Positions 1 through 8,820 of a stretch of 64,000 nucleotides of DNA are shown in pieces. The notes under the pieces are model-generated. The model ran no database searches. It was not told the origin of the DNA and worked only from the letters and a program-made list of their open reading frames with translations. Each line of letters starts with the position of its first letter. Position 1 is the first letter of the stretch. The position numbers were made by a program, and so were the translations under genes. The DNA comes from Nostoc sp. C052 (GTDB lineage Bacteria; Cyanobacteriota; Cyanobacteriia; Cyanobacteriales; Nostocaceae): positions 3,840,001 to 3,904,000 of the forward strand of contig NZ_CP040272.1 of assembly GCF_013393905.1 (NCBI RefSeq). Reading direction: 5' to 3'.

Positions 1-465
1 CACTAGCAGGATATCCTCTGGGAAGAACTCAGTAGATAAACATCTAGCAGTTTGTCCAGAACGTTCTCGCACTTTTTCGTGAGTTTCAGGATATTTAGCG
101 GCGATGCGCGAGGTATAGCTAGTGTCAATTCTGGGGAATAACTCTGCTAGTGCTGGAGTTGAAAGTCTTTCGGGTTCTTCCGTCATCCAAACTGGATTTA
201 GCCATTCACTCAAACCTGTTTCGAGTTTGATCGGCAAGTTGAGTATTTCTGCAACTGCGTTTGCTGTTTGTACAGTTCGCAGGAAAGGAGAGGCAAAAAT
301 ATGGCCAATCTTTTCTCCTTTCAATCGCTTTGCTAACTGCTGTGCCTGAAGCATACCATCATCAGACAAGGGTGGATCGTAGCGTCGTTCGGCGGTGAGA
401 AACCAATCGGGGTTTACGAAGTCGAGGCGGTTAGCGTGTCTTGCTATCCAGACTATTTGACTCAT
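1..465 (-). CDS. histidine phosphatase family protein (C-terminus cut by window edge)
   Basis: This minus-strand gene starts at ATG 465 and runs off the left edge after about 155 residues. The N-terminus reads MSQIVWIARHANRLDF, which holds the RH of the histidine phosphatase (phosphoglycerate-mutase-like) superfamily. The usual RHG is RHA here. Further on, a LSDDG segment and ASPFLRTVQTA match the conserved family blocks, and an ETGLSEW segment supplies the acidic residue expected near the active site. The family transfers phosphate through a phosphohistidine on small metabolites or proteins, but the substrate cannot be told. Catalytic residues in the missing C-terminal part cannot be checked. 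Confidence 0.85.
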   Translation of the reverse strand, partial: MSQIVWIARHANRLDFVNPDWFLTAERRYDPPLSDDGMLQAQQLAKRLKGEKIGHIFASPFLRTVQTANAVAEILNLPIKLETGLSEWLNPVWMTEEPERLSTPALAELFPRIDTSYTSRIAAKYPETHEKVRERSGQTARCLSTEFFPEDILLV

Positions 466-733
466 AAGTTTAATCATTCCGGTGAATAGAATTCGCCGCT
501 AAACAAATATATAGATATCTGCAAGGAGGCCTGCAAATATTAATATAGGACAAAAATCGTAATAATATTTAATAATACTAATGATTAGGAAAAGTTATAA
601 GTACTGTCAATTTAGTTTTATTCAAAGCCTTTTTAGCCAAGTTTCTAAAGCAATATCGACTAAAAGCTCTAGAGAGTTAATTCCACTCAGAATAAGTTTT
701 TCGTATTTTTCATATATGAATATATACAATTAC
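466..733. other. AT-rich intergenic stretch, nothing recognised
   Basis: This is an AT-rich gap between two minus-strand genes. I see no ORF with coding character, no clear hairpin and no tandem repeat. It probably holds the promoter of the histidine phosphatase gene. Confidence 0.5.
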
Positions 734-1297
734 TTATAACTTTAACCATCCAAATAGTTGCCCTACAGTTAATTGTAGATCGCTAACTAAATCGGGAACT
801 GGTAATATTTCTTGTTCTTCTTGTAAAAGTTCTGGTTGCTGCTTTGGCGGATAAACTAAAACAGAGCGATCGCCTGGATCAATTAACCAACCTAAACGAC
901 TACCATGTTTTAAACAATGTAGAATATTTCCGGTTACTTTAGTCTGGCTTTGATCCGGCGAAAGAATCTCAATCGTCCAGTCTGGATATGTATTGAAGAC
1001 ATTAGCGATATCTCCACGTTCATCTACAGGAATCCGTTCCCAAGCAAACACAGCTACATCAGGGACTATTGAACGTCCGCCAAAAGTACACCGCAATTCT
1101 GGAAATGCAAGGGCAATTTTTCGACTTTCACCTACTTCATTTATACCTGTGACTAACTTACCCTGTAATTTGCTATGTTTTCCTTGTGGCATTGGCTTTT
1201 GAATAATTTGACCGTTGATATATTCTGAGCTAGGCTTTGTTTCTGGTAGTTTCAAAAACTCTTCTAAAGTTAGGGGTTTAGTTGGTGATGTGACCAT
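734..1297 (-). CDS. Uma2 family endonuclease-like protein (DUF820)
   Basis: This 187-residue protein has the Uma2/DUF820 layout. The N-terminus has LTLEEFLKLPE followed by a YINGQII segment. The putative PD-(D/E)XK core is IVPDVAVF (Asp) followed by WTIEILSPDQS (Glu). The end has GWLIDP and LQLTVGQLFGWL, the usual family tail. Uma2 genes are hugely amplified in cyanobacteria and the physiological role is unknown. It sits about 30 bp downstream of the livF stop on the same strand, so it could be read through from that operon. It is one of three Uma2 genes in the window. Confidence 0.9.
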   Translation of the reverse strand: MVTSPTKPLTLEEFLKLPETKPSSEYINGQIIQKPMPQGKHSKLQGKLVTGINEVGESRKIALAFPELRCTFGGRSIVPDVAVFAWERIPVDERGDIANVFNTYPDWTIEILSPDQSQTKVTGNILHCLKHGSRLGWLIDPGDRSVLVYPPKQQPELLQEEQEILPVPDLVSDLQLTVGQLFGWLKL

Positions 1298-1330
1298 GTG
1301 CTTGTACCTCCCAAATTTTCATTTAATTAA

Positions 1331-2062
1331 TTATCCTAAATAAGCTTTTTTGACTCGCTCATCACTAATTAATTCTGATGCTGCACCTGTTAAAGTTATA
1401 GAACCAGCCTCTAGAACATAACCGCGATCGGCAATTTGTAGCGCCAGATTTGCGTTTTGTTCAACTAACAAAATAGTCACCCCTGTAGCCCGGAGATTTT
1501 CAATAATTGAGAAGATTTCTCGGACGATCGCAGGTGCTAAACCCAAGCTAGGCTCGTCTAAAAGCAACAGTTGTGGTTTACTCATGACAGCACGTGCGAT
1601 CGCTAACATTTGTTGTTCACCACCGCTGAGGGTTCCTGCTAGTTGATTGCGTCTTTGGGATAAGCGGGGAAATAGCTCAAATTGGCGCTGAATATCTGCT
1701 TTGATCTCTGCTTGATTAGAGCGAATATAAGCACCCAAAAGTAAATTATCAAATACTGTTTGCCGCGCTAACACTCTGCGTCCTTCAGGACAATGGGCAA
1801 TACCAAGTTGTACAACCTCATGAGTTTGGCGGCGGGTAATATTATGTCCATTATAGATAATTACACCATTCTTAGGATTAACTACTTTACTTATGGCGCG
1901 GAGTGTAGTAGTTTTACCAGCACCATTAGCACCAATTAAAGTAACTACTTCGCCTTTTTGAATAATTAAATTAATCTTTTTGAGAGCTTGGATACCGCCA
2001 TAATTTACATCAAGTTCTTGAACTTCTAAAATTGTATAATTTGGTCTACTATCGGCTTTCAT
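1331..2062 (-). CDS. livF: branched-chain/neutral amino-acid ABC transporter ATPase, LivF type
   Basis: This is one of two cytoplasmic ATPases that would power the importer encoded up to 7.3 kb. The 243-residue protein has a Walker A GANGAGKTTT, the ABC signature LSGGEQQML, and Walker B LLLLDEPSLGLAP followed by the H-loop region ILLVEQN. The LVEQNANLALQIADRGYVLEAG stretch and the short length are typical of LivF rather than LivG. In cyanobacteria the closest described systems are the N-II (Nat) neutral amino-acid permease and the urea transporter Urt. The binding protein of this cluster argues for amino acids. It is separated from livG by a decayed gene on the opposite strand. Confidence 0.93.
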   Translation of the reverse strand: MKADSRPNYTILEVQELDVNYGGIQALKKINLIIQKGEVVTLIGANGAGKTTTLRAISKVVNPKNGVIIYNGHNITRRQTHEVVQLGIAHCPEGRRVLARQTVFDNLLLGAYIRSNQAEIKADIQRQFELFPRLSQRRNQLAGTLSGGEQQMLAIARAVMSKPQLLLLDEPSLGLAPAIVREIFSIIENLRATGVTILLVEQNANLALQIADRGYVLEAGSITLTGAASELISDERVKKAYLG

Positions 2063-2168
2063 TTGCAGTTTACATCCAGAAATATTGATTCAAAACCTAA
2101 CATACATCAATCATACATTTCTTAAAACAGTGCGTAGACATTGCTGAAACTTTAAACCAACGCCATAA

Positions 2169-2673
2169 TACTGCAATCTTTATGATGTACCATTAATTAC
2201 TGATAAAGATATCAAGCGTCCTGTGGCAAAAGTAGCAGATATTGGTAGCAAGCGACTAATTAATTTAGCTCCAGATGCATGGGTACAATGGGTGACACAG
2301 CGTCCTGAAGTGGTGGCAAAAGAAATTCTCGGTTCTGAATTTCAGTGGATTAGTCGGGAAGCTGAACCAATTAGAATCATTGCTAGCATTTTTTGCTAGC
2401 TTTGTGTTAGACACGCCTTTAGTGCAACAAATCATGAGGTTGGATATGGCAGTATTGCGAGAATCGCCTTGGTATCAGGAAATTGAGCAAAGAGGTATTC
2501 AGCTAGGTGCGCGACGGCAGCTAATTCGGGTATTGGAACAACGCTTTGGCGAAATTCCTCATGAAGTGGAAGTAAGGCTTGAGGGCAAGAGTGTGGAACA
2601 ATTAGAAACTTTAATGGATAGCGCGATCGCAGTGAATTCTTTAGAAGAATTTGTGAGTATTTTGTCTACATAA
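2169..2673 (+). pseudogene. decayed Rpn/PD-(D/E)XK nuclease-like gene with internal deletion
   Basis: Two pieces of one protein family lie in different frames. From 2169 an open frame without a start codon reads into ITDKDIKRPVAKVADIG and continues to WISREAEP near 2360. It hits a stop at 2398-2400. In the other frame, from about 2370, SLLAFFASFVLDTPL leads into a C-terminus with MAVLRESPWYQEIEQRG. In Nostoc relatives I recall these blocks as the two ends of one roughly 300-residue protein, so the middle (about 150-200 residues) is missing and the reading frame is shifted. It lies on the plus strand between livF and livG and is probably a dead insertion. Confidence 0.7.
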
Positions 2674-2675
2674 AT

Positions 2676-3467
2676 TCATTCATTTCCCAAATAAGCTTCA
2701 ATTACAGCCGGATCATTTCTAACTATAGATGGTTCACCCAAAGCAATTAATTGACCAAAATCTAATACAGCAATGCGATCGCACAAACCCATAACCAATG
2801 GTACATGGTGTTCTATAAGGATAATCGTCAAATTGAAGCGATCGCGCAGGCTGCGGATAAATTCACTCAATTGCTGCTTTTCGTTGGGGTTCATTCCCGC
2901 CGCCGGTTCATCAAGAAGTAAAATTTGTGGTTGTAATGCTAAAGCGCGGGCAATTTCCAGCCGACGCTGATCGCCGTAAGCAAAGTTTTTGGCTTTTTCG
3001 TGAGCGCGATCGCTTAATCCCACCAAACTCAATAAATCTAAAGCTTTTTGTTTAGTCTTCAATTCTTCACGAGGCGCTGGTGGTAATCCTAGAACTCCTG
3101 TAATCATATTACTTTTAGTGTGTAAATGTCGGGCAATTATCACATTTTCCAATGCTGATAATTCCCCAAACAACCGGATATTTTGGAAGGTGCGGGCGAT
3201 ACCTAAAGCCGCAATTTGATGGGGACGAAGTTGGGAAACTTCTGCACCTTGATAAATTAATTTACCGCTAGAAGGTGGAATAAAGGCAGTAATCAAATTA
3301 AACAGTGTTGTTTTGCCAGCACCATTAGGGCCAATTAATCCAAAAATCTCATATTTATTAACACTAAAAGACACATTATTTACCGCCACTAAACCACCAA
3401 AGCGGCGAGTCAATGCTCTTGATTCTAAGACAATACTGCTGTTACTTCCTGGAATACTATGTGACAT
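2676..3467 (-). CDS. livG: branched-chain/neutral amino-acid ABC transporter ATPase, LivG type
   Basis: This 263-residue ATPase has Walker A GPNGAGKTTLFN and a Q-loop region ARTFQNIRLF. The signature is degenerate in the LivG way: AYGDQRRLEIARAL stands where LSGGQ would be. Walker B is LLLDEPAAGMNP and the H-loop is IEHHVPLVMGLCDRI. The insertion with LLSLVGL and the end EAYLG are LivG features. It would pair with LivF as a heterodimer beneath the LivH/LivM permeases. Its start lies about 50 bp after the end of livM, consistent with one operon. Confidence 0.94.
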   Translation of the reverse strand: MSHSIPGSNSSIVLESRALTRRFGGLVAVNNVSFSVNKYEIFGLIGPNGAGKTTLFNLITAFIPPSSGKLIYQGAEVSQLRPHQIAALGIARTFQNIRLFGELSALENVIIARHLHTKSNMITGVLGLPPAPREELKTKQKALDLLSLVGLSDRAHEKAKNFAYGDQRRLEIARALALQPQILLLDEPAAGMNPNEKQQLSEFIRSLRDRFNLTIILIEHHVPLVMGLCDRIAVLDFGQLIALGEPSIVRNDPAVIEAYLGNE

Positions 3468-3518
3468 TTTTGCATACTATTATGAATATAAAACTTACGC
3501 AATAACTCTCTAAAAATA

Positions 3519-4448
3519 TTACTCCTTTGCGGTTCGTTTTTTCCTTTGAAAAATATCTGGAGTAATTAGCCCTTGAGGGAAAAAGATTGTTCCTATTACT
3601 ATAAGTAAGCCAAAAATAATTAATCTCCCATCTCGCAAAAACTGCGCTAACCAATTAGGTAAACCACCAGTATCAGCAAGGCTTCGCAGAATCTCTGGTA
3701 AAGCTGTAAATACCATACCACCAACTACCGGCCCTAAAAAAGTTCTTGAACCACCAATTAAAACAAAAGTTAAATATATAATACTGGCATCAAAAGTACC
3801 TTGACGAGCATTCCAGGTATTGAGAAAGTGGGCACTAATAGCACCTACAACCCCTGCAAGTATAGCCCCTAGTGTAAATGCTAAAACTTTGTAATAAGTG
3901 GGATCAATTCCCATTGCACCCGCAGCTAATTCATCTTCGCGGATAGCGATAAAAGCCCTTCCCACGCGGATACGTTCTAAACGGTAAAGCAGCACCATAC
4001 TAATTAATAGTAAAGGCAAAGCAATCCATAAATACTCAAGTTGTGTTTGGAAAGGTTGAGGAATTCCAAAAATTCCGACAGCGCCGCCTGTAATATCCAG
4101 ATTGAGGGAGATGACGCGCAGAACTTCCACAAAAGCGATAGTTGCGATCGCTAAATAAATTCCTCGCAATCTCAATGCTGGAATTCCCACTATTACACCC
4201 AATACACCAGAAATTATACCCGCAATTAACATCTCCAATAACAACAATGGAATAGGAAATAAACCACTACTAGGAGTTAAAATTTTTGTGGATAAAATTG
4301 CTGCAATATACCCACCTAAAGCATAAAATCCTGGACTAGCTAAAGACAATTGCCCTGTCATTAGCGGTAAGTAAAGCGATAGTCCTAATAGCGCCCCTAA
4401 TACCATAGAGACAATTAAAGAAGCGTAAGTAGCGAAAAAATCGGCCAT
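3519..4448 (-). CDS. livM: branched-chain/neutral amino-acid ABC transporter permease, LivM type
   Basis: This 309-residue polytopic inner-membrane permease has about eight to nine hydrophobic segments. The cytoplasmic coupling region is RVGRAFIAIREDELAAGAMG, where the EAA-like loop contacts the ATPase, and it is followed by FTLGAILAGVVGA, as in LivM. A long hydrophobic end leads to FPQGLITPDIFQ. The last residues, RKKRTAKE, are encoded by a sequence resembling a short repeat seen elsewhere in the window (cctttgcggttcgtttt), so the tail may be repeat-derived. livH lies upstream, split off by a Uma2 gene. Confidence 0.93.
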   Translation of the reverse strand: MADFFATYASLIVSMVLGALLGLSLYLPLMTGQLSLASPGFYALGGYIAAILSTKILTPSSGLFPIPLLLLEMLIAGIISGVLGVIVGIPALRLRGIYLAIATIAFVEVLRVISLNLDITGGAVGIFGIPQPFQTQLEYLWIALPLLLISMVLLYRLERIRVGRAFIAIREDELAAGAMGIDPTYYKVLAFTLGAILAGVVGAISAHFLNTWNARQGTFDASIIYLTFVLIGGSRTFLGPVVGGMVFTALPEILRSLADTGGLPNWLAQFLRDGRLIIFGLLIVIGTIFFPQGLITPDIFQRKKRTAKE

Positions 4449-4497
4449 TTTAATACATTTTGATTAGGCTTAATCAAACTATTGCTTTTATCAACTC

Positions 4498-5100
4498 TTA
4501 AGCTGTTAATATTTGCTCTGCTGTCAGCGCCAGTTCAGGAAAAGTTCGTGACACAATCCGTTCTGAACCTCTAAAATGTGTGCATTGGTATTTCCCATCA
4601 GCATCTAATAGAAAAACAAATACAGCCGGAATTTTCGGATTTCCTAAATACTCTCTTAGCCCGATTGCTAAATAATCTACAATCCAATATTCTGTAATAC
4701 CTAAGCGTTGATATTCATCTAACTTATCAATGTAGTCATCTTCCCAATTAGTTGATGTCACCTCTACAGCTAACTGGATAGGTTCTTCAAGTGCAGCATA
4801 AGCAGAACGATTTGAGCGCCATTTATCTTTGTCTATGACACTTACATCAGGCTTGCGCCCTTGTTCTATGCCATTAGCAGTTATAGTTTTAAGTAATGCT
4901 GTGTTTTTTACTACGTAATTCAGATTTAGACGTTTAATTTCATCATTAAAACTAAATAATAGAAACTCAGCGACATCATCATGATTTCTAGTTGCATGCA
5001 CTTCTACAATTTCTCCATCGACAAGTTCATATAAACCTGACTCTGGACATTGTTCTAAAAATTGCTCAAAAGTTAACTTTTGTTTGGTGTATGTTTTCAT
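4498..5100 (-). CDS. Uma2 family endonuclease-like protein inserted between livH and livM
   Basis: This 200-residue Uma2/DUF820 protein starts MKTYTKQKLTFEQFLEQCPE and then has YELVDGEIV. The core has RKPDVSVID followed by IQLAVEVTST, giving the Asp and Glu of a putative PD-(D/E)XK site, and it ends LALTAEQIL. It sits in the same direction as the transporter genes: 14 bp separate livH's stop from its start, and its stop is about 50 bp before livM. It therefore probably rides in the transporter operon. No transport role is implied, since Uma2 genes are found in many contexts. Confidence 0.9.
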   Translation of the reverse strand: MKTYTKQKLTFEQFLEQCPESGLYELVDGEIVEVHATRNHDDVAEFLLFSFNDEIKRLNLNYVVKNTALLKTITANGIEQGRKPDVSVIDKDKWRSNRSAYAALEEPIQLAVEVTSTNWEDDYIDKLDEYQRLGITEYWIVDYLAIGLREYLGNPKIPAVFVFLLDADGKYQCTHFRGSERIVSRTFPELALTAEQILTA

Positions 5101-5114
5101 AACGCTACGTCTCT

Positions 5115-6065
5115 TTAAACTTTCTGAATAAACCGTCGCCCTAGTAAACCTTGGGGTCTAACTAATAGCATGATAAACAAAATTCCAAAGGCTACTGCGT
5201 CTTTATATCCAGAGTATTCGGCGGGTACAAACGCTTCCACTAATCCAATTACTAAGCCTCCTACAACTGCACCAGGAATACTACCTAAACCACCTAAGAC
5301 AATTACCGCTAAACCCCGCAAACCAAAAGCAATACCGAAATATGGCCCTGCAATACTAACACTAGAAGCGACTAAAGTTCCGGCTAATCCTGCTAAAAAA
5401 CTGCTGATGAAGAATGTTAAGATGATAAAGCGATCGCTATTAATTCCTAACAAACTAGCTGTAGTTGGATCTTCTGCGATCGCTTGCATTGCTTTACCAT
5501 ATTTAGTCCGATTGATAAAATAGGTAAGAATTGCCACAATCACCACTGATACAGTAAAAATTACCACCTGAACACTGCGAATCGGAATTGGGTTTTCTGG
5601 GCTACCAAAATTAATCGCTGGTGGCAAATTACCGTAAGTATTTGCGGGGTATGTATAACTTTCCGCACCTACCAAATACTGGATCAAATTCACAATTACC
5701 ACTGCTACCCCTAAGCTGGAAACAACAGTTAGTAAAGGATCAGATCCTTGACGGCGCAGAGGTTGAAAAGCAACGCGTTCCATTACTACCCCTACCAATC
5801 CCGCCAAGGTACTTCCTAAAATCAAGGCGATCGCAAATGGTAATTTTATCGGCAGGGCTGCATTAGCTAACAAGCCATTAAATCCAAAGTTGCCACCCAT
5901 AAGTGCATAAGTGAAATATGCACCCAAGGTAAAAATCGCGCCATGAGCTAAATTAATTATGCCCAAAATAGAATAAACCAAGGTATATCCTAAGGCAAAA
6001 ATTGCATAGACGCTGCCGATGGACAACCCATTTAATAATTGCTGTAAAAATAGATTGATATTCAT
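5115..6065 (-). CDS. livH: branched-chain/neutral amino-acid ABC transporter permease, LivH type
   Basis: This 316-residue permease begins NINLFLQQLLNGLSIGSVYAIFALGYTLVYSILGIINLAHG, the N-terminal signature of LivH. It has about eight membrane segments. The coupling loop is RTKYGKAMQAIAEDPTTASLLGI and the C-terminal motif is GIAFGLRGLAVIVLGGLGSIPGAVVGG. It should form the membrane channel with LivM. It is 7 bp downstream of the binding-protein gene, so the two are almost certainly cotranscribed. Confidence 0.94.
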   Translation of the reverse strand: MNINLFLQQLLNGLSIGSVYAIFALGYTLVYSILGIINLAHGAIFTLGAYFTYALMGGNFGFNGLLANAALPIKLPFAIALILGSTLAGLVGVVMERVAFQPLRRQGSDPLLTVVSSLGVAVVIVNLIQYLVGAESYTYPANTYGNLPPAINFGSPENPIPIRSVQVVIFTVSVVIVAILTYFINRTKYGKAMQAIAEDPTTASLLGINSDRFIILTFFISSFLAGLAGTLVASSVSIAGPYFGIAFGLRGLAVIVLGGLGSIPGAVVGGLVIGLVEAFVPAEYSGYKDAVAFGILFIMLLVRPQGLLGRRFIQKV

Positions 6066-6072
6066 TTAGCAA

Positions 6073-7329
6073 TTATTTTAGAAATGTAAATTTACCTTTG
6101 CTCCCGTCTTTTTCCATCTTGATTTGGGCAACATAGAAATCTTTTTGCACAACTTCACCTATGGGAGTAAAACCAATTTCACCCAGCGGTGTATTGTATG
6201 TTCCGGCAAGTATCTGTTTATTTAATTCTGTCCGCAATTCTGGTAGCTGTAATTTGTTAACTTTACTCTTTTTATCTAAAGCTTGGAGTGCTTCGACATA
6301 AACCTGTACTGCTGTAAAAGTTTGAGCGCTAAATTGGGGTGGCTCTTTTTTGTATTCGTCAGTATAGGCTTTACGAAATGCTGCGTTAATTTCACCTGGA
6401 TGTTCTGGACTATAAGCTTGGGCAATCAATACGCCATCACAAAGGGCTTTACAAACTGGCAATAAATTCGATGTATTTAAACCATTTCCACCGACAATTA
6501 AGCCTTTATAACCAAGTTCTCGCAATTGTCTGACTAAATTCCCACCATCAGCAGCCAAGCCCGAAATAATGACCAAATCTGGTTTGAGATTAATGGCATT
6601 GGTCGCTTGACTTTGAAAATCTGTATCACTGGTTTGGAACTTTTGGACTGTTATTAATTCCAGCCCTTGATCCTTAACTGTTTGTTGAAAAATTTCCGTT
6701 TCTGACTTGCTAAAAGCGTCATTTTGAGCATAGAAAACTGCGACTTTTTTAAGTTGGGGATTTTGCTTAAGTGCAGCTTTCACTGAATTAGGCGCGACAA
6801 CGGAAACTGGTGCGGAAACACGAGCAACGTAATCACCAATTTCGGGAATGCCTTTAGCAGTATTTGATGGGCCAATAATTGGTACTTTTGCACGTTCACC
6901 AATGGGGTCAGCACTAAAGGCTTGCTGTGATAAAGTTGGGCCTACAATACCGACAACTTTATCTTTGTTAATGAGAGTTTGAAAAGCGTTAATTGCCCCG
7001 GCTTCATCACCACTAGTATCTTGAAACACTAATTTAATTGGTGTGCCATTAACCCCACCTTTACTATTAAAATACTTCTCGGCAAGTTTGGCTCCAGCAA
7101 CTTCCTCTTGTCCTAGTAATGCCACATTGCTAGTTTGAGCAACAGCAATACCGATGGGAATAGCACCTGATAATGTGGCGGTATCGCTTGCAGCGTTACT
7201 TGGGGTACTTGAACTATTAGTTGGAGAACTTGTCGCAGGGGTATTGCCACCACCACCATCACCACAGCCTGTTAGTAGTAAAGCGCAAGTTGATAATAAT
7301 GCTGTTGTCCGAGCGATCGCGTTGTTCAT
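6073..7329 (-). CDS. livK: amino-acid ABC transporter substrate-binding lipoprotein (LivK/NatB type)
   Basis: This is the first gene of the importer operon and encodes a 418-residue periplasmic binding protein. A lipoprotein signal is visible: TALLSTCALLLTGCG gives the lipobox with Cys at about residue 22, followed by a Ser/Thr/Pro linker to about residue 50. The Peripla_BP_6 fold then starts at IPIGIAVAQTSNVALLGQ. FNSKGGVNG and VVGIVGPTLSQQ are typical of type I Leu/Ile/Val-binding proteins. The match to cyanobacterial NatB (neutral amino acids) is from memory. The substrate is inferred, not proven. The 278-bp gap upstream should hold the promoter. Confidence 0.9.
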   Translation of the reverse strand: MNNAIARTTALLSTCALLLTGCGDGGGGNTPATSSPTNSSSTPSNAASDTATLSGAIPIGIAVAQTSNVALLGQEEVAGAKLAEKYFNSKGGVNGTPIKLVFQDTSGDEAGAINAFQTLINKDKVVGIVGPTLSQQAFSADPIGERAKVPIIGPSNTAKGIPEIGDYVARVSAPVSVVAPNSVKAALKQNPQLKKVAVFYAQNDAFSKSETEIFQQTVKDQGLELITVQKFQTSDTDFQSQATNAINLKPDLVIISGLAADGGNLVRQLRELGYKGLIVGGNGLNTSNLLPVCKALCDGVLIAQAYSPEHPGEINAAFRKAYTDEYKKEPPQFSAQTFTAVQVYVEALQALDKKSKVNKLQLPELRTELNKQILAGTYNTPLGEIGFTPIGEVVQKDFYVAQIKMEKDGSKGKFTFLK

Positions 7330-7607
7330 CGTTGAATAATCATGTAGTTATGAGATATTCGTGAAAAGCTCATAATCTGCAAATAAAATGACGCAGATTT
7401 ACACTTTTGCACGAATTCTATTAAATCACTCTTATTTCACCATGCAAAGAGAAATATTCAAAGTGTTTGTAAATACAAATTATTATAATTAGTAATGATT
7501 TTATCATTGCTCCGTTCTAGTGCTATGAAGTTGCTGACAAATTCTCCGGGTTAGAGGGTCTGTGTTAACCAGGAAATTTTAGGTTGTTGAGTATTCAGTC
7601 AGAAATT
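7330..7607. other. intergenic region upstream of the importer operon
   Basis: This is an AT-rich gap with the promoter of the amino-acid importer reading leftward. I looked for an NtcA-type GTA-N8-TAC site and did not find a convincing one. No hairpin or gene is evident. Confidence 0.4.
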
Positions 7608-7931
7608 TTAAGTCTTTTTTTCACTACCAGCTAATTCCTTTGGTTCGTAGTGACGGCAAGCGTTACATGGGCCTTCGGGATTGATGGCACAGCGAATGTA
7701 GCCAGATCGAGCATTAAACTTGCAGCTGATATCGCCAATGAGATAACCCACTCCTTCTAAATAATAGCGATCGCCTGCAACCGATCTCACATTTTGCCGT
7801 CCCTGCACCACTGGAAAATTCATCGCTGCTTGTCTCATCCGTAAGCGCGATCGCTGGGTTTTGCGGATCATCCACAGGGAAAACAGGGACGGTAAAAAAC
7901 CAACGGCAATCACTAAAAGTGTCTTTAACAC
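7608..7931 (-). CDS. DUF6464 family protein, small membrane-anchored
   Basis: The C-terminal half carries the family pattern: YLEGVGYLIGDISCKFNA, then YIRCAINPEGPCNACRHYE, with four Cys that could bind a metal. One N-terminal membrane segment (LKTLLVIAVGFLPSLFSLW) precedes it. I place the start at GTG 7931, giving about 107 residues, because known relatives begin at that MLKTLLVI-like segment and an AGAGGT stretch lies upstream. An ATG at 8033 would add 34 unconserved residues. Function is unknown; the family is cyanobacterial. Confidence 0.75.
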   Translation of the reverse strand: MLKTLLVIAVGFLPSLFSLWMIRKTQRSRLRMRQAAMNFPVVQGRQNVRSVAGDRYYLEGVGYLIGDISCKFNARSGYIRCAINPEGPCNACRHYEPKELAGSEKKT

Positions 7932-8158
7932 CTTCTTTTTACCTCTTCTGTGCGCTGATTGATTTTCCCTGATGTTGCACTCTAGTTTTACGGAAGTGCA
8001 AATATTAGGGCAGCTTTGCCTTTTTGCTACCAACTATGGTTGCAATTAGCAATGGCATTGTGGTATCAAGCAATTTTGAAAAAGAAGTTCTTTCCACCAC
8101 TTCAATCAGCATAACTGCTACAACCTCAAGGGTGAGATGCCGTTGAATGTCAATAATT

Positions 8159-8665
8159 TTAAGATTTGTTAACTAATACCTTTTTGAACAAGCATTTGGT
8201 GTCAGCCTTAGCGCCATTCTTGTTTTTTCTGTGTCGCTGTGATGCTAATCTTTTTTTGGTTTGCTGACGAAGTTGCTGTGCTAGGAGTGCGGCTTCCCTT
8301 TCGGCTCGGAATAAATCAACTCTTCGCGTTGTCAAAACAAATGATTCATCCGGCTTTCGTTTCACCCAAGGGACGCTAACTGCGAAATACTGACAAATAT
8401 TTTTGTATGCTTCCTGATTTAGAACTGGGTAACGTTTTTGAGTATTTAATGTGTTCGCGATCGCTTTCAACTCCAATATCGCTGCTTCTAACTCTTCTGC
8501 CATCTGATTAATACGTTCGACTTGCGTGATTAAACGCTCCCGTTCACTGATGATTTTTTCCTCTTGGGGTTGCAATGGCACTATAGCAGTAGTTACAGAT
8601 GTTGGCTGCAACAGCGAAACTTTCAACAAAATGGGCTTTTTGTCCGTGTTTTGAATTTTTTTCAT
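8159..8665 (-). CDS. hypothetical protein, basic with a coiled-coil middle
   Basis: This 168-residue protein is not one I recognise. Residues 35-75 (EEKIISERERLITQVERIN onward) are predicted coiled coil by heptad pattern. Residues 80-110 hold KRYPVLNQEAYKNICQYF and VPWVKRKPDESF, which look folded. The C-terminus is strongly basic (KKRLASQRHRKNKNG), so nucleic-acid binding is possible but unproven. It is divergent from trmFO across a 155-bp gap. Confidence 0.55.
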   Translation of the reverse strand: MKKIQNTDKKPILLKVSLLQPTSVTTAIVPLQPQEEKIISERERLITQVERINQMAEELEAAILELKAIANTLNTQKRYPVLNQEAYKNICQYFAVSVPWVKRKPDESFVLTTRRVDLFRAEREAALLAQQLRQQTKKRLASQRHRKNKNGAKADTKCLFKKVLVNKS

Positions 8666-8820
8666 ACTACTACCTCAAGTAAGGCTAGCTGACTTGTAAG
8701 GCATTGTAGCAGTATTTTAGTACATTTGTACTAAAATATTTTGCCATGCTCATTACTCAGCACTCTTCATTTCTATGATGCTGATGGATACTTATATATA
8801 TGGGAATTAAAAATTTAACT

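Noticed and set aside
7330..7607. NtcA-binding site upstream of the amino-acid importer
   Set aside because: No GTA-N8-TAC site was found.
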